Shown piece by piece: positions 17,899-30,176 of a DNA stretch of 64,000 nucleotides (position 1 is the stretch's first letter; every line of letters starts with the position of its first letter). This stretch comes from Vibrio methylphosphonaticus. GTDB lineage: Bacteria; Pseudomonadota; Gammaproteobacteria; Enterobacterales; Vibrionaceae. The notes under the pieces are model-generated. The model was given only the letters and a program-made list of their open reading frames with translations, was not told where the DNA came from and searched no databases. The position numbers were made by a program, and so were the translations under genes. Where the stretch lies: the NCBI RefSeq assembly GCF_023634655.1, contig NZ_JAMKMS010000001.1, positions 248,001-312,000 of the forward strand, in the 5' to 3' direction.

Positions 17899-20616
17899 TT
17901 AATCTAGAGTACGTTTAATCTCAACGATTTCGAATACTTCGATTTGGTCGCCTACGCGAACATCGTTGTAGTTCTTAACGCCGATACCACACTCATAGCC
18001 GTTCTTAACTTCTTGAACGTCATCTTTGAAGCGGCGTAGAGATTCTAGCTCACCTTCGTAGATTACAACGTTATCGCGAAGAACGCGGATTGGGTTGTTA
18101 CGCTTAATCGTACCTTCAGTAACCATACAACCAGCGATCGCGCCAAGTTTAGGTGACTTAAATACGTCACGTACTTCTGCCAGACCAATGATTTCTTGTC
18201 TGAATTCAGGAGCCAGCATACCGCCCATTGCTTGCTTCACTTCGTCAATCAATTGGTAGATGATTGAGTAGTAACGAAGATCTAGGTTTTCATTTTCAAT
18301 CGCACGGCGCGCAGAAGCGTCAGCACGTACGTTAAAGCCTAGGATAATCGCGTTTGAAGCAGCCGCCAGTGAAGCGTCAGTTTCGGTGATACCACCAACA
18401 CCTGAGCCTACAATCTTCACTTTTACTTCTTCAGTAGACAGTTTCAGTAGTGAATCAGCAATCGCTTCAACAGAACCTTGTACGTCAGCTTTCAGTACAA
18501 CATTCAACTCAGCAACATCACCAGCAGTCATGTTAGAGAACATGTTCTCTAGTTTCGCTTTTTGTTGACGAGCAAGTTTCACATCACGGAATTTACCTTG
18601 ACGGTAGTTCGCAACTTCACGAGCTTTACGCTCATCACGAACAACTGTTGCTTCATCACCAGATGAAGGTACGCCAGATAGACCCAGAATTTCAACTGGA
18701 ATCGACGGTCCTGCTTCTAGGATTTCTTTACCGATTTCATCGCGCATTGCACGTACACGGCCATACTCTTGACCACAAAGAACGATATCGCCTTTATGAA
18801 GAGTACCAGACTGAACAAGTACTGTTGCAACAGGACCACGACCTTTATCTAGGTAAGATTCTACAACCACACCTGATGCCATGCCATCTGCAACGGCTGT
18901 TAGCTCTAGTACTTCAGACTGAAGTAGGATTGCTTCTAGAAGACCATCGATGTTTGTACCCTGTTTTGCAGAGATATGAACGAAGATGTTCTCACCGCCC
19001 CACTCTTCAGGAATAACGTCATATTGAGCAAGCTCATTCTTAACGTTATCTGGGTTCGCACCCTCTTTATCGATTTTGTTTACTGCGATAATCAAAGGAA
19101 CACCTGCCGCTTTCGCGTGCTGGATAGCTTCAACTGTTTGTGGCATAACACCATCATCTGCAGCAACAACAAGAACAACGATATCTGTCGCTTGAGCACC
19201 ACGAGCACGCATAGCAGTAAACGCCGCGTGTCCAGGAGTATCAAGGAAAGTGATCATACCGTTTTCTGTTTCTACGTGGTATGCACCGATATGTTGAGTA
19301 ATACCACCCGCTTCGCCAGAAGCAACGTGGGTACGACGAATGTAATCAAGCGTCGATGTTTTACCGTGGTCAACGTGACCCATGATAGTAACAACTGGAG
19401 CACGAGATACGGCTTCTGTCGTTGCATCACGGTCAGATAGTACCGCTTCTTCTAATTCGTTTTCTTTACGAAGTACAACCTTGTGTCCCATTTCTTCAGC
19501 AACTAATGATGCTGTTTCTTGGTCAATCACTTGGTTGATAGTTGCCATTGCGCCCATCTTCATCATTACTTTGATGACTTCAGTGCCTTTTACTGACATT
19601 TTTTGTGCCAGTTCAGAAACAACAATCGTTTCGCCAATAACCACGTCTTGTTTAGCAACTTGTGCAGACTTATCAAAACCATGCTGCATTGAGCTAGGTT
19701 TCGCCAACTTGCCTTTACGGCCACGTTGATTACGTCCGCCACGTCCACCGCGAGAGTCATCACGGTCTTGCGTAGATTTTTTCTTACGACGGCGAGGCGT
19801 TTTTTCTTCGCTACGGTCTTGAGCATCTTCTGCTTCACGAGCGTAAGTTGAAGTCGTTACGTGATAGTCACCTTTCTCGCTTTCTTTAGACTTCTTCTCT
19901 TGCTCAGACCAGCGCTCAGCATTCTCTTCAGCCAACTTCTTCGCTTCTTCTGCGAGACGAGCGGCTTCCGCTTCAGCCTTACGTTGTGCCTCTTGTTCTT
20001 GACGGCGCTTCAACTCGTCAGCTTCTTTTTTCGCTTCAGCATTCTTTGCGTTCATTTGTTTCTTGGCCTTTTCCGCTTCGTCGCGCTTTTGATCCGTTGA
20101 ATCTGCATTGCGTTTTTCATCAGCTTTACGTTTAGCAGTTTCCTCTGCTGCACGTTTTTCTTCAGCTTCTCGCTTTGCTTTCTCTTCAGTTTCGCGCTGT
20201 GCTTTCTCTGCAGCGTCACGTTTGGCTAGCTCTTCGGCTTCGCGTTGTGCACGCTCTTCCGCCTCACGTGTTGCTGCTTCCTCAGCTTCACGTTTCTCTT
20301 GCTCGTCAATAGCGCTGCGCTTTACATAAGTACGCTTCTTGCGTACTTCGATTTGTACATCTTTGCTCTTACCGCCACCAGAGGCAACAGATAACGTACT
20401 ACGTGTTTTACGTTGTAGCGTTAGTCGCGTTGGTTCAGAATCACCAGATGTATCACCGTGTTCTTTCTTCAGGTGTGTAAGAAGCGTTTGCTTCTCTTCA
20501 TCATTGACCTGATCACTTTCTGATTTTTTAAGACCAGCATCAGCAAGTTGTTCAATTAGGCGTTCAACTGGCGTACCAATTTCTTCGCTAAGTGCTTTAA
20601 CCGTAAGTTTTGTCAT
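17899..20616 (-). CDS. infB: Translation initiation factor IF-2
   Basis: A 905-residue GTPase that places initiator tRNA on the 30S subunit. The N-terminal IF2_N domain (~1-55) is followed by a long Glu/Lys/Ala-rich, probably coiled-coil stretch (~105-260) that diverges between species. A second IF2_N domain follows, then the G domain from ~410 with [17 protein letters not shown] and NKID, and the C-terminal beta-barrel and fMet-tRNA-binding domains. The ATG at 20616 has AAGGAGG ahead; the extra upstream 27 codons are rejected. It lies 22 nt after nusA. Confidence 0.98.
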   Translation of the reverse strand: MTKLTVKALSEEIGTPVERLIEQLADAGLKKSESDQVNDEEKQTLLTHLKKEHGDTSGDSEPTRLTLQRKTRSTLSVASGGGKSKDVQIEVRKKRTYVKRSAIDEQEKREAEEAATREAEERAQREAEELAKRDAAEKAQRETEEKAKREAEEKRAAEETAKRKADEKRNADSTDQKRDEAEKAKKQMNAKNAEAKKEADELKRRQEQEAQRKAEAEAARLAEEAKKLAEENAERWSEQEKKSKESEKGDYHVTTSTYAREAEDAQDRSEEKTPRRRKKKSTQDRDDSRGGRGGRNQRGRKGKLAKPSSMQHGFDKSAQVAKQDVVIGETIVVSELAQKMSVKGTEVIKVMMKMGAMATINQVIDQETASLVAEEMGHKVVLRKENELEEAVLSDRDATTEAVSRAPVVTIMGHVDHGKTSTLDYIRRTHVASGEAGGITQHIGAYHVETENGMITFLDTPGHAAFTAMRARGAQATDIVVLVVAADDGVMPQTVEAIQHAKAAGVPLIIAVNKIDKEGANPDNVKNELAQYDVIPEEWGGENIFVHISAKQGTNIDGLLEAILLQSEVLELTAVADGMASGVVVESYLDKGRGPVATVLVQSGTLHKGDIVLCGQEYGRVRAMRDEIGKEILEAGPSIPVEILGLSGVPSSGDEATVVRDERKAREVANYRQGKFRDVKLARQQKAKLENMFSNMTAGDVAELNVVLKADVQGSVEAIADSLLKLSTEEVKVKIVGSGVGGITETDASLAAASNAIILGFNVRADASARRAIENENLDLRYYSIIYQLIDEVKQAMGGMLAPEFRQEIIGLAEVRDVFKSPKLGAIAGCMVTEGTIKRNNPIRVLRDNVVIYEGELESLRRFKDDVQEVKNGYECGIGVKNYNDVRVGDQIEVFEIVEIKRTLD

Positions 20617-20638
20617 GCAACTACCTCCTTGCTGATTA

Positions 20639-22126
20639 TTATTCTTCGTCGCCGAACCAACAAATATTACGCGCTGCCATGATAAGTTCACCGGCACGTT
20701 CTTCCGTTAATCCTTCGATACCCTCGAGCTCGTCGACACCTTGGTCTGCAAGATCTTCAAGAGTTGCTACACCTTTGGCAGCCAATTTAAATGCCATTTC
20801 ACGCTCAAGACCTTCTAATGCAAGCAAGTCTTCAGCTGGCTCAACACCTTCAAATGATTCTTCTTGTGCAAGAGCCATTGTTGTCAGTGCGTCTTTAGCG
20901 CGGCCACGAAGTTCTTCAATGATTTCTTCGTTTAGGCCATCGATGTCTAGAAGCTCGTTCACTGGCACGTACGCCACTTCTTCTAGAGTCGAGAAACCTT
21001 CTTCTACTAGCATCTGTGCGAAATCTTCTTCAATATCAAGATACTTCATGAAGTTTTCAATTGAAGCAGATGCTTCTTCTTGGTGTTTCTTCTGTAGATC
21101 AGCAACTGTCATTACATTCAGTTCCCAACCGGTCAGTTGAGAAGCAAGACGAACGTTTTGACCGTTACGGCCGATAGCTTGAGCTAGGTTATCCGCTTCA
21201 ACCGCGATATCCATAGCATGTGCATCTTCATCAACGATGATTGACGCTACGTCTGCTGGTGCCATTGCATTGATAACGAATTGTGCCGGATTATCATCCC
21301 AAAGCACGATATCAATACGCTCACCGCCAAGCTCACTAGAAACAGCTTGTACACGTGCACCACGCATACCAACACACGCACCAACAGGGTCGATACGACG
21401 GTCGTTTGTTTTCACTGCGATCTTAGCACGAGAACCTGGATCACGAGCAGCCGCTTTTAATTCAATCAACTCTTCCGCGATTTCTGGCACTTCAACACGG
21501 AAAAGCTCTGCTAGCATTTCAGGCTTAGAGCGAGTAATGAATAGTTGGAAACCACGAGCTTCAGGACGAACCGCGTACAGCAAACCACGAACTCGATCGC
21601 CTGGACGGAAGTTTTCACGTGGCAATTGGTCATCACGTAAAATAACCGACTCTGCGTTGTTACCAAGGTCAAGAATGATCGTTTCACGAGTCACTTTTTT
21701 AACAACGCCAGTAACTAAGTCACCTTCGTTATCAATAAACTGTTCAACAATTTGAGCACGCTCAGCTTCACGAACTTTTTGCACGATAACTTGCTTTGCA
21801 GTTTGAGTCGTAATACGGTCAAACGTTACCGATTCAATTTCATCTTCAATAAAATCGCCGATTTGAATCGATTCGTCTTCAAATTGTGCAGCTTCAATTG
21901 AGATTTCTAATGTTGGTGTCTCAACTTCAGCAACGGCCATCCAACGACGGTAAGTAACAAACTCACCTGTTTTACGATCAATTTCAACGCGAACTTCAAT
22001 TTCTAGTTCATGCTTCTTCTTCGTTGAAGTTGCTAGCGCTGTTTCTAACGCTTCGAAAATACGCTCACGAGGTACCGCTTTCTCGTTAGAAACCGCCTCA
22101 ACTACCGCTAAAATTTCTTTACTCAT
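20639..22126 (-). CDS. nusA: Transcription elongation/termination factor NusA
   Basis: A 495-residue RNA-polymerase-binding factor for pausing, termination and antitermination. It shows the N-terminal RNAP-binding domain (~1-125), S1 domain (~135-200, [19 protein letters not shown] in part), two KH domains (~230-345, with [17 protein letters not shown] and [17 protein letters not shown]) and two acidic repeats at the C-terminus (~365-495), as in enteric NusA. The operon order rimP-nusA-infB is conserved. Confidence 0.98.
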   Translation of the reverse strand: MSKEILAVVEAVSNEKAVPRERIFEALETALATSTKKKHELEIEVRVEIDRKTGEFVTYRRWMAVAEVETPTLEISIEAAQFEDESIQIGDFIEDEIESVTFDRITTQTAKQVIVQKVREAERAQIVEQFIDNEGDLVTGVVKKVTRETIILDLGNNAESVILRDDQLPRENFRPGDRVRGLLYAVRPEARGFQLFITRSKPEMLAELFRVEVPEIAEELIELKAAARDPGSRAKIAVKTNDRRIDPVGACVGMRGARVQAVSSELGGERIDIVLWDDNPAQFVINAMAPADVASIIVDEDAHAMDIAVEADNLAQAIGRNGQNVRLASQLTGWELNVMTVADLQKKHQEEASASIENFMKYLDIEEDFAQMLVEEGFSTLEEVAYVPVNELLDIDGLNEEIIEELRGRAKDALTTMALAQEESFEGVEPAEDLLALEGLEREMAFKLAAKGVATLEDLADQGVDELEGIEGLTEERAGELIMAARNICWFGDEE

Positions 22127-22158
22127 TTATCTAGCCTCTAAGCTTTCTTTTTAGGGAC

Positions 22159-22614
22159 CTAAAATTTAGGAATCAGGTTAGCTTTAGAAATGTTGCTAAG
22201 CACCATTTCTTCTTCGTTACCATCAGCAAGGATTGTGATGTTTTCGCCATCAACAGATTGGATAGTGCCTTTCCACTTACGACGGTTACCCACTGCCATT
22301 TTGAGAACGATGTTGACCTCGTGACCAATGAATTGTACGTAGTGTGCTGCTTTAAACAGTGGACGTTCAAGACCTGGTGAAGACACCTCTAGGTTGTAAG
22401 CCACCGTAATTGGATCTTCGACGTCCATCACTGCACTTGTTTGACGACTCACTTCTGCGCAGTCATCAACAGTGATACCATTTTCATGGTCGATATACAT
22501 ACGAAGCGTTGAATGCTCACCTGCACGGATGAACTCTAAACCAACCAATTCGTAACCCAAAGCTTCAACCGGAGCTTCAAGTAATTCTGTAAGTTGTCTT
22601 TCTAAACCAGTCAT
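22159..22614 (-). CDS. rimP: Ribosome maturation factor RimP
   Basis: A 151-residue factor needed for 30S subunit maturation. Family segments include [20 protein letters not shown], seen as GYELVGLEF, then [15 protein letters not shown] and [15 protein letters not shown]. It is the first protein gene of the nusA-infB operon, preceded by the tRNA-fMet gene and a terminator. Confidence 0.96.
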   Translation of the reverse strand: MTGLERQLTELLEAPVEALGYELVGLEFIRAGEHSTLRMYIDHENGITVDDCAEVSRQTSAVMDVEDPITVAYNLEVSSPGLERPLFKAAHYVQFIGHEVNIVLKMAVGNRRKWKGTIQSVDGENITILADGNEEEMVLSNISKANLIPKF

Positions 22615-22675
22615 TTAACCACTCCAGAAACAAAAAAAGGGCTTAAAGCCCAATTTAAATCCCAAGCACACATAC

Positions 22676-22696
22676 CTGAGCTTTAAAAAGCTCAGA
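22676..22696. other. Small hairpin in the rimP leader
   Basis: ctgagctt...aagctcag forms an 8-bp stem between the tRNA terminator and rimP; a weaker gggctt/aagccc inverted repeat follows at 22641-22653. Both would lie in the rimP leader mRNA. Confidence 0.5.
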
Positions 22697-22700
22697 TAAC

Positions 22701-22729
22701 AAAAAACCCCGAAAAAGTCGGGGTTTTTT
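22701..22729 (-). terminator. Terminator after the tRNA pair
   Basis: Stem CCCCGA/TCGGGG flanked by A- and T-runs on both sides, about 130 nt past the tRNA-fMet gene on the minus strand. Confidence 0.85.
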
Positions 22730-22858
22730 GTTGCTGGACCCTGATGCATTAAGGATAAACAATAAATGGACAACTTAAAAAGTTATTCATTATTTCCTTA
22801 ATGTGCAGTGATTTTTTCACACTGCTAAACTTGCAATCCATCAACACTTAGAAAGTAT

Positions 22859-22935
<77 letters not shown>

Positions 22936-22990
22936 TCCGACTTGTTGTGCATTATACGCTCAACAAACTGTATTACAAGTTTATAAATAA

Positions 22991-23075
22991 TGGTGCCGAG
23001 AGAGGGACTCGAACCCTCACACCATAAGGCACTAGCACCTCATGCTAGCGTGTCTACCAATTTCACCATCTCGGC
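22991..23075 (-). tRNA. leuU: tRNA-Leu (GAG anticodon)
   Basis: An 85-nt class II tRNA with encoded CCA, acceptor stem GCCGAGA/TCTCGGC and anticodon arm CTAGC-atGAGgt-GCTAG. It starts 13 nt after the secG stop codon, so it is probably processed from the secG transcript, as with leuU in E. coli. Confidence 0.95.
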
Positions 23076-23088
23076 TTAAGCTGTTCGC

Positions 23089-23427
23089 TTATTGAGGAAT
23101 TTCGTCGCTTGATTTAGCGGGAATTTCACTCACAGTATTATCAGCTTGCTGTTCAATAACTTGACCTTGTGAAGGATCAACCCATTGAGACTCGCCTTTG
23201 TGGGTATACATGTTACCCAAGACTAAGCTAATAACAAAGAATACAATTGCAAAAATTGCAGTCATTCGGGTTAGAAAATTTCCTGAGCCACTAGCACCAA
23301 ACACTGTGTTTGACGCGCCAGCACCGAATGAGGCTCCCATGTCTGCGCCTTTACCTTGTTGAATCAACACTAGGCCAATAACACCAAGCGCAGCCAACAG
23401 GTAAATCACAAGTAGAACTTGAATCAT
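23089..23427 (-). CDS. secG: Preprotein translocase subunit SecG
   Basis: A 112-residue inner-membrane protein with two hydrophobic segments (~2-22 and ~55-75) joined by the family loop [19 protein letters not shown], which is written here as [13 protein letters not shown] followed by [15 protein letters not shown]. SecG aids SecYE-SecA protein export. The acidic/polar C-terminal tail is variable. The ribosome-binding site AGGTGG precedes the ATG. It sits between glmM and tRNA-Leu as in E. coli. Confidence 0.95.
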   Translation of the reverse strand: MIQVLLVIYLLAALGVIGLVLIQQGKGADMGASFGAGASNTVFGASGSGNFLTRMTAIFAIVFFVISLVLGNMYTHKGESQWVDPSQGQVIEQQADNTVSEIPAKSSDEIPQ

Positions 23428-23718
23428 ATGTCCACCTATGTTCCTAATTGTTGAGCCAGCGCTGCTTTCTTCATAATGGTAAAGTATTCACCATATTTAG
23501 AAAACCTGGCTATGACCTCCTAAGAGAAGGCGGTGGCAATACTAACGAATGCCGCACTGACTGACAAGATAAAAATAAGAAAAACCGTAGCTTTAGAGCC
23601 TAAATGCTCAAAAAAGGGGCAAATAGGCTCATTTCGCTAAAAAGTCACGATGACGAATGACAATGATGAAAGATAAATCAATACCTTTCTTCCTAGCGTC
23701 CACCGTCATTGCTGGTCA

Positions 23719-25056
23719 TTAGCAACTCGCTTTAACGGCATCGGCAATATACTGTGCCGATTGATTCACTAAAGCGTCGTCTTCGCCTTCTACCATGACA
23801 CGAAGCAAAGGCTCAGTGCCCGATTTACGTAAAAGCACTCGGCCTTTATCACCTAAATCACTTTCTACCTTCAACACCGCTTGCTTGACTGCATCAGCTT
23901 CGAGCGGATTCGCATCACCACTAAATCTAACATTGATAAGCACTTGCGGATAAAGTGTCATGCCACTTGCCAGCTCATTAAGTGACATTTTCGAACCAAC
24001 TACCGACGCCAGGACTTGCAAACCGGCAACAATCGCATCACCAGTGGTCACTTTATCAAGTAAAATGACATGGCCTGAGTTTTCTGCGCCAATTCTCCAG
24101 TTCTTTTCTAGCAATTGCTCCATGACATAGCGATCGCCTACTGCTGCGCGCACAAATGGGATACCTAGCTGCTTTAAGCCATTCTCCATACCAAGGTTGG
24201 TCATTAGTGTTCCAACCACCCCACCTTTAAGCTCACCTCGACGCAGCGCATCACGAGCAATGATATACGCAATTTGGTCGCCATCGACTTTATTGCCTAG
24301 ATGATCAACCATAATAATTCGGTCGCCATCACCATCAAACGCAAGTCCAAGTACAGCCTGCTCTTCCAGTACACGCGCTTGCAACGCGGCTACATCAGTC
24401 GCGCCAACTTTATCGTTGATGTTAGTCCCATCGGGCTCTGCGCCCATTACAACCAAGTCTGCACCCAATTCACTAAAGACAGCTGGGGCAATTTTGTATG
24501 TCGCACCGTGTGCACAGTCGATAACAATTTTCACGCCCGATAAGTCTAAGTCGTGCGGGAAAGTACTCTTACAAAACTCGATATAACGCCCTGCTGCATC
24601 GTTCAAACGACTTGCCTTACCTAACTGCGAGGATTCGACACATTCAATGTCTTTGTCGAGTTCAGCTTCAATAGCAAGCTCAATAGCATCGGGAAGCTTT
24701 GTCCCTTCTGAAGAAAAGAACTTAATGCCATTATCATAGTAAGGGTTGTGGGAGGCCGAGATTACAATGCCCGCCTCTGCACGAAAAGTTTGCGTCAAAT
24801 ACGCCACAGCAGGCGTGGGCAATGGTCCAGTAAAGATTGCTTTTAGACCCGCCGCCGATAAACCAGCCTCTAACGCTGATTCCAGCATATAACCGGAAAT
24901 ACGGGTATCTTTACCAATAATGACTTTTTTTGTGCCTTGCTTTGCAAGAACACGTCCAGCAGCCCAGCCAAGTTTTAGTACAAAGTCAGGAGTGATTGGG
25001 TATTGTCCCACCTTACCGCGCACACCATCAGTACCAAAATAACGTCGTTGTGACAT
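23719..25056 (-). CDS. glmM: Phosphoglucosamine mutase
   Basis: The enzyme (445 residues) interconverts glucosamine-6-P and glucosamine-1-P for peptidoglycan and LPS precursors. The phosphoserine loop is [16 protein letters not shown], the metal-binding loop is [12 protein letters not shown], and the sugar/phosphate loops are AENSGH and [22 protein letters not shown] at the N-terminus is diagnostic. It is 20 nt downstream of folP, forming a folP-glmM unit. Confidence 0.98.
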   Translation of the reverse strand: MSQRRYFGTDGVRGKVGQYPITPDFVLKLGWAAGRVLAKQGTKKVIIGKDTRISGYMLESALEAGLSAAGLKAIFTGPLPTPAVAYLTQTFRAEAGIVISASHNPYYDNGIKFFSSEGTKLPDAIELAIEAELDKDIECVESSQLGKASRLNDAAGRYIEFCKSTFPHDLDLSGVKIVIDCAHGATYKIAPAVFSELGADLVVMGAEPDGTNINDKVGATDVAALQARVLEEQAVLGLAFDGDGDRIIMVDHLGNKVDGDQIAYIIARDALRRGELKGGVVGTLMTNLGMENGLKQLGIPFVRAAVGDRYVMEQLLEKNWRIGAENSGHVILLDKVTTGDAIVAGLQVLASVVGSKMSLNELASGMTLYPQVLINVRFSGDANPLEADAVKQAVLKVESDLGDKGRVLLRKSGTEPLLRVMVEGEDDALVNQSAQYIADAVKASC

Positions 25057-25076
25057 GTGATTTCCTTTTTCTATTT

Positions 25077-25907
25077 TTATATATTGTTTTGCATCATCTC
25101 AACAATAGCCATTGCTTCGATGGTTTCTTTTGTGTCGTGTACCCGAATGATTTGCGCCCCTTTTTGTGCCGCAAGTACTGCGCAAGTAACGCTTCCGACC
25201 ATACAGTCAGCCGGTTTTTTATCGAGTAGTTTAAATATCATCGACTTTCTCGACATCCCCGCCAGCACAGGTAAACCAAACTGATGAAATTTATCGAGAT
25301 GAGCTAATAAATGATAATTGTGCTCAAGCGTCTTACCAAACCCAAATCCTGGATCAAGAATAAGCTGCTCTCTTGATATGCCCACGCTTTCACAAGCTTT
25401 AATTCTTTCGTCCAAAAAGCCTTGAATATCCTCAAGCAGATCATGATACGTCGGCGCCTGTTGCATGGTCCTTGGCTGACCTTGCATATGCATTAAACAA
25501 ATAGGCACATTAGCTGCTGCTGCCACCTCAAGAGCTCCAGGTTCTTGTAGCGCCCGCACATCATTGATGATATCAGCGCCAGCTTCAATCGCTTGCTTCA
25601 TCACTTCAGCTTTACTGGTATCGATTGAAATCCAAACATCATGCTGTTGACGGATCGCCTGGATAACTGGAATAACACGTGATAACTCTTCACTCAGCGT
25701 AACATCAGGCGCACCCGGTCGTGTAGATTCACCACCCACGTCAATGATGGTCACACCGGCCTGGATCATGGCAGCGGCTTGCTCTAACGCATTATCAATA
25801 GAATTGAACTGACCACCATCGGAGAAAGAATCTGGCGTCACATTGAGGATGCCCATAATTTGCGGACGGTCTAAATGGAGAGTTTTATTGTTAGCACTTA
25901 ATAACAT
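25077..25907 (-). CDS. folP: Dihydropteroate synthase
   Basis: A 276-residue TIM-barrel enzyme that joins p-aminobenzoate to dihydropterin pyrophosphate in folate synthesis; it is the sulfonamide target. Visible motifs are [48 protein letters not shown] and AGMSRKS. It follows ftsH, separated by a terminator-like hairpin, and precedes glmM. Confidence 0.98.
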   Translation of the reverse strand: MLLSANNKTLHLDRPQIMGILNVTPDSFSDGGQFNSIDNALEQAAAMIQAGVTIIDVGGESTRPGAPDVTLSEELSRVIPVIQAIRQQHDVWISIDTSKAEVMKQAIEAGADIINDVRALQEPGALEVAAAANVPICLMHMQGQPRTMQQAPTYHDLLEDIQGFLDERIKACESVGISREQLILDPGFGFGKTLEHNYHLLAHLDKFHQFGLPVLAGMSRKSMIFKLLDKKPADCMVGSVTCAVLAAQKGAQIIRVHDTKETIEAMAIVEMMQNNI

Positions 25908-25933
25908 GGCAATAAATCGTGGCTGTATAAACG

Positions 25934-25962
25934 AAAAAAGCCCCGAGAGATCCTCGGGGCTT
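25934..25962 (-). terminator. Terminator between ftsH and folP
   Basis: Stem GCCCCGAG/CTCGGGGC and a T-run on the minus strand, 12 nt past the ftsH stop and 27 nt before the folP start. folP therefore depends on read-through or a close promoter. Confidence 0.8.
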
Positions 25963-25974
25963 AATAATTAAAGA

Positions 25975-27960
25975 CTATTCAGAATCTTTTTTTGAGGATG
26001 TGGTTGAATCGTTATCTTCAACATCTTCAGCTTTAGTCTCTGCTGATTTAGTTTCTGTCGCTTCAGGCTCAGGTGCTGCCTCTGCTTTCGCAGGCTCGCT
26101 CTTAGCTTCTGATTTTGAAGCCTCTTGAGCGTTGGCTTGATCACCCCAACCCGCTGGTTCGCGAATGGTGTCTTTGCGCTCCATTAGATCATCAATTTGA
26201 CCCGCATCGATGGTTTCATATTTCATGAGTGCATCTTTCATTGCGTGCATCAAATCCATGTTATCTTCAAGAATTTGCTTCGCTCGAGCATAGTTACGGT
26301 CAATTAACACACGAATTTCTTCATCGATTAATCGAGTCGTTTCGTCAGAAACATGCTTCGCTTGACTCATGCCGCGACCTAAGAATACTTCACCTTCTTC
26401 TTCAGCATAAAGAAGTGGACCAAGCTTCTCAGAGAAGCCCCACTGCGTCACCATCTTACGAGCTATATCTGTCGCGCGTTCGATATCATTTGATGCACCA
26501 GTGGACACATTGTCTTTACCGTAAATCAGTTCTTCTGCTAGTCGACCACCATACAAGCTAGAAATCATAGACTCTAGATGCTGACGAGACATGCTAACGC
26601 GATCTTGTTCCGGCAAATACATGGTCACACCTAATGCTCGACCACGTGGAATAATCGACACTTTGTATACTGGATCATGCTCTGGCACTAGACGGCCTAC
26701 AATCGCGTGACCGGCTTCGTGATAGGCGGTTGAAGCTTTTGTTTCTTCCGACATCACCATTGAGCGGCGCTCGGCACCCATCATGATTTTATCTTTCGCC
26801 AGTTCAAACTCGACCATAGAAACATTGCGCTTGTTGCCGCGAGCTGCAAATAGTGCTGCTTCGTTAACAAGGTTAGCAAGATCTGCACCTGAGAAGCCAG
26901 GTGTACCACGTGCAATCAACGACGGTTCAACATCAGATGCTAATGGCACTTTACGCATATGTACTTTAAGGATCTGTTCACGACCGCGTACATCTGGAAG
27001 ACCAACCACAACCTGACGGTCAAAACGACCAGGACGAAGTAATGCAGGGTCAAGTACGTCTGGACGGTTAGTCGCAGCGATAACAATGATACCTTCATTA
27101 CCTTCAAAGCCATCCATTTCAACAAGCATTTGGTTTAGTGTTTGCTCACGTTCATCATGACCACCACCTACACCAGCACCACGTTGACGACCCACAGCAT
27201 CGATTTCATCAATAAAGATGATACACGGCGCGGCTTTCTTCGCCTGTTCGAACATGTCACGCACACGAGATGCACCAACACCGACAAACATTTCTACAAA
27301 ATCAGAACCTGAAATTGTGAAGAATGGTACTTTAGCTTCACCAGCAATCGCTTTCGCAAGCAAGGTTTTACCCGTACCAGGAGGACCGACTAGAAGAATA
27401 CCCGTTGGGATTTTACCACCGAGCTTTTGGAATCGGCTAGGGTCACGTAAGTAATCCACCAGCTCTTTCACGTCTTCTTTTGCTTCGTCACAACCTGCAA
27501 CGTCAGAAAACAACGTTTTGATCTGCTCTTCACTCATCATGCGAGCTTTGGATTTACCAAAGGACATTGCGCCTTTGCCACCGCCGCCTTGCATTTGACG
27601 CATGAAGAAAATCCAAACACCAATAAGAAGAATCATTGGGAACCACGAAATAAAGATAGTGCCTAGTAGGCTCTGCTCTTCCGGTGGTGTACCCGAAACT
27701 TTTACGTTTTGGTTAATAAGGTCATCAAGAAGTTTTTGATCATAAACTGGCATGTAAGTCACAAAGCGACTACCGCCACGGCGAGTAAAGGTTATCTCGC
27801 TGTCTTTAAACTGCGCTTCTTGAATCTGGCCATTGCCAACTTCCTGTACGAACGTGGTGTAATCTACCGCTCGACCATTGCTTTCGCCAGGTCCAAAGCT
27901 TTGGAATACCGACATCAACACAACGGCGATGACTAACCACAAAATTAAATTCTTTGCCAT
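25975..27960 (-). CDS. ftsH: ATP-dependent zinc metalloprotease FtsH
   Basis: A 661-residue membrane-bound AAA+ protease that degrades unassembled membrane proteins and short-lived regulators. Two N-terminal membrane segments (~3-22 and ~98-118) flank a periplasmic region. The AAA domain has [14 protein letters not shown], the Walker B FIDEID and the pore motif FVG. The zinc site is HEAGH, with the third ligand Asp further on. The C-terminal tail (~600-661) is rich in Glu, Lys, Ser and Thr and longer than in E. coli. The ATG at 27960 is preferred over the TTG just upstream. It is downstream of rlmE. Confidence 0.97.
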   Translation of the reverse strand: MAKNLILWLVIAVVLMSVFQSFGPGESNGRAVDYTTFVQEVGNGQIQEAQFKDSEITFTRRGGSRFVTYMPVYDQKLLDDLINQNVKVSGTPPEEQSLLGTIFISWFPMILLIGVWIFFMRQMQGGGGKGAMSFGKSKARMMSEEQIKTLFSDVAGCDEAKEDVKELVDYLRDPSRFQKLGGKIPTGILLVGPPGTGKTLLAKAIAGEAKVPFFTISGSDFVEMFVGVGASRVRDMFEQAKKAAPCIIFIDEIDAVGRQRGAGVGGGHDEREQTLNQMLVEMDGFEGNEGIIVIAATNRPDVLDPALLRPGRFDRQVVVGLPDVRGREQILKVHMRKVPLASDVEPSLIARGTPGFSGADLANLVNEAALFAARGNKRNVSMVEFELAKDKIMMGAERRSMVMSEETKASTAYHEAGHAIVGRLVPEHDPVYKVSIIPRGRALGVTMYLPEQDRVSMSRQHLESMISSLYGGRLAEELIYGKDNVSTGASNDIERATDIARKMVTQWGFSEKLGPLLYAEEEGEVFLGRGMSQAKHVSDETTRLIDEEIRVLIDRNYARAKQILEDNMDLMHAMKDALMKYETIDAGQIDDLMERKDTIREPAGWGDQANAQEASKSEAKSEPAKAEAAPEPEATETKSAETKAEDVEDNDSTTSSKKDSE

Positions 27961-28065
27961 GTCACTCAAGGTGTCAGTCCTCGATAACTAATTGTAATTA
28001 AAGGTAGGGTACTACAGTTTTTCAGCTGTAGCTACAATGTTAATTTTCTCTTTGTAAACTAATGT

Positions 28066-28695
28066 TCAGCCTTTGTATCCATTCGCTACAATAAATACCT
28101 CACGAGAGCGAGCTCTCGATGAGTCTGGTTTACGAATCTTCACAACTTTGAACATGTCGCGCACTTCTTTCACATACTGATCAAACCCTTCTCCCTGAAA
28201 AACTTTGACGACAAAGCTGCCTCCAGGAGCCAAAGCTTGTCTACACATATCTAATGCTAGTTCAACAAGATACATTGCTCTAGGTTGATCAACAGATAAA
28301 TTTCCAGCCATATTTGGTGCCATATCTGACATCACAACATCGACCATATCTGGTTGTATTTTTTCTAGCAGTGCATCAAGTACCGCTTCATCCCTAAAAT
28401 CACCCTGTAAAAAGCTAACTCCAGCAATTGAATCCATCGGTAATAAGTCACACGCAATGACCTGCCCTTCGTCACCGACAACTTTAGCGGCATACTGTGA
28501 CCAACCTCCAGGTGCAGCACCTAAATCGACCACAGTCATACCAGGTTTCAGTAACTTATCTTTGTTTTGAATCTCTTCAATTTTAAAGATAGCACGAGAG
28601 CGATACCCTTTTCTTCTGGCTTCATTCGCATATTTATCATCAAAATGCTCCTTCAACCAACGGCCTGAACTGGCCGAGTGTTTTTGCTTACTCAT
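28066..28695 (-). CDS. rlmE: 23S rRNA 2'-O-methyltransferase (U2552)
   Basis: A 209-residue SAM-dependent RrmJ/FtsJ methyltransferase modifying U2552 of 23S rRNA in the 50S subunit. The SAM motif is [15 protein letters not shown]. The catalytic tetrad K-D-K-E is visible in [29 protein letters not shown] and SREVFIVA. It precedes ftsH as in E. coli and is divergent from yhbY. Confidence 0.97.
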   Translation of the reverse strand: MSKQKHSASSGRWLKEHFDDKYANEARRKGYRSRAIFKIEEIQNKDKLLKPGMTVVDLGAAPGGWSQYAAKVVGDEGQVIACDLLPMDSIAGVSFLQGDFRDEAVLDALLEKIQPDMVDVVMSDMAPNMAGNLSVDQPRAMYLVELALDMCRQALAPGGSFVVKVFQGEGFDQYVKEVRDMFKVVKIRKPDSSRARSREVFIVANGYKG

Positions 28696-28807
28696 TCAAA
28701 ATCCAACGTAACAAGGGCAAACCCTTAGAATAAAGTATAGTCTTCGTCATTAGATGGCGTTAAAATACGACTTTTCAACCCTAACACTAAATAAATTTGG
28801 CCGCGTT

Positions 28808-29104
28808 ATGAACTTAAGCACGAAACAAAAACAGCACCTAAAAGGCCTAGCACACGCACTGAAACCTGTTGTGCTTCTAGGCGCAAATGGACTAACAGAG
28901 GCTGTTCTAGCGGAAATCGAAATCGCTCTTGACCACCACGAACTGATTAAAGTTAAAGTGGCTTCGGAAGACCGTGAAACTAAGCTATTGATTGTTGATG
29001 CGATTATCCGTGAGACAAAAGCAGAAAAAGTACAAGTTATCGGTAAGACACTTGTTCTTTATCGCCAATCAGAGCAAAAGAAAATCGAATTACCTCGTAA
29101 ATAG
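28808..29104 (+). CDS. yhbY: YhbY-type CRM-domain ribosome assembly protein
   Basis: A 98-residue single CRM-domain protein that binds pre-50S particles. The start MNLSTKQKQHLKGLAH is near identical to E. coli YhbY, and the loop KPVVLLGANGLTEAVL carries the GxxG RNA-binding motif. The 18-codon upstream extension of the frame is rejected. It is transcribed divergently from rlmE and followed by a terminator. Confidence 0.95.
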   Translation: MNLSTKQKQHLKGLAHALKPVVLLGANGLTEAVLAEIEIALDHHELIKVKVASEDRETKLLIVDAIIRETKAEKVQVIGKTLVLYRQSEQKKIELPRK

Positions 29105-29150
29105 CGAGCGCTATATTCGTCACATTATTGAAACATTTCGTTTCAATTTA

Positions 29151-29177
29151 AAAAGGTCGCGTCATGCGGCCTTTTTT
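29151..29177 (+). terminator. Terminator after yhbY
   Basis: Stem AAGGTCGC/GCGGCCTT (one G-U pair) followed by TTTTTT, about 50 nt after the yhbY stop. Confidence 0.8.
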
Positions 29178-29233
29178 GATCGCGGCGACAACGTTTTACT
29201 CACTGATTGTATGCACGAACCCAATAGAGAGCA

Positions 29234-29260
29234 TAAAAAAAGCCGCGCAACGCGACTTTT
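29234..29260 (-). terminator. Terminator after greA
   Basis: Stem AAGTCGCG/CGCGGCTT with a T-run on the minus strand, 16 nt past the greA stop; yhbY and greA converge here. Confidence 0.8.
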
Positions 29261-29275
29261 AGCATAAGTGAAGAT

Positions 29276-29749
29276 TTAAATGTATGCGACTTTGTCGATA
29301 TCAAAATCTTTTTGACCACCTGGTGTAGTGATCGTCACTTCATCACCTTCCATTTTGCCAATTAAACCTCGTGCAATTGGAGAGCTGACTGAAATACGGC
29401 CCGCTTTAATATCCGCTTCATCATCGCCGACAATCTGGTACGTTTTTTCTTCGTCAGTATCAACATCAATCAAGGTAACTGTCGTACCGAAAATAACTTT
29501 TCCAGTATTATCCATTTTAGTCACATCAATAACTTGTGCGACTGAAAGCTTGTATTCGATATCACGAATCTGAGCTTCACAGATACCTTGCTCTTCACGC
29601 GCGGCGTGGTATTCGGCATTTTCTTTTAAATCACCAAGCTCACGAGCTTCCGCTATTGCTTGAGAAATAAGAGGACGAAGTTTAAGTAGTCGCTCTAGTT
29701 CTTCACGTAATTTAAGCTCACCGCGAGCGGTCATTGGAACCTTTTCCAT
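29276..29749 (-). CDS. greA: Transcription elongation factor GreA
   Basis: A 157-residue secondary-channel factor that rescues backtracked RNA polymerase. The N-terminal coiled coil (~10-75) carries the family motif [20 protein letters not shown] as [21 protein letters not shown], whose tip Asp and Glu stimulate RNA cleavage. The C-terminal globular domain ends [15 protein letters not shown] chose the ATG at 29749 ([10 protein letters not shown]), which has GAGG ahead; the 17-residue extension is not family-like. Confidence 0.97.
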   Translation of the reverse strand: MEKVPMTARGELKLREELERLLKLRPLISQAIAEARELGDLKENAEYHAAREEQGICEAQIRDIEYKLSVAQVIDVTKMDNTGKVIFGTTVTLIDVDTDEEKTYQIVGDDEADIKAGRISVSSPIARGLIGKMEGDEVTITTPGGQKDFDIDKVAYI

Positions 29750-30176
29750 TTTAACAACCTCTTTTCCAAATTTTACTTTGGACAAAAAAACCCTACTCAA
29801 ACAAAGCTTGAGTACAATTTAAAAATAACTGGATTAAGCCTAGTGTAATCAATCTATGGATACAAATCATCGAAATTCATAACTTGATGAGTTGTTGTAT
29901 CCGTATTGAACTTCAATCTACTGGCTTTATAACAACGAGATTTCATCAACGTGCCTGATTAGGCACATCACAGCCAATCAATATAGCGCAGAAATCTCTC
30001 TTGCTGCAAGTTCAACAGAAACGGACTCGTTAGGGAAGTGCAGCGTTTTTTTAGTTCAACATAGAGCAGCTCCGCTATCCGAGTAAAATTAACCTAACGT
30101 TTCTCAAATAGCTCTTTATCTCAACAATATTGGTTGCTAGCCTACAACAACACACACTAAGACTGACTCAACGGTT
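29750..30176. other. Divergent intergenic region greA/dacB
   Basis: About 430 nt with no convincing gene. It holds an 8-bp inverted repeat (ggatacaa at 29858-29865, ttgtatcc at 29895-29902) with extra internal pairing, which would fall in the greA leader or promoter. In E. coli the greA leader produces the small RNA GraL; nothing here proves an equivalent. Confidence 0.5.

Noticed and set aside
19861..20329. Long open frames antisense to infB
   Set aside because: They arise from the low-complexity Glu/Lys/Ala-rich infB linker read in reverse, giving Ser/Arg- or Leu/Phe-rich nonsense without any domain.
20610..21140. 176-codon open frame antisense to nusA
   Set aside because: Ser-rich composition, no ribosome-binding site, and complete overlap with the well-supported nusA gene.
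21237..21755. 172-codon open frame antisense to nusA
   Set aside because: A shadow frame with no motif; nusA on the other strand explains the region.
23428..23718. Gene remnant or small gene between secG and glmM
   Set aside because: Only a 12-codon frame without a ribosome-binding site is present. The ~290 nt hold a weak gagccta/taggctc hairpin and presumably the secG promoter.
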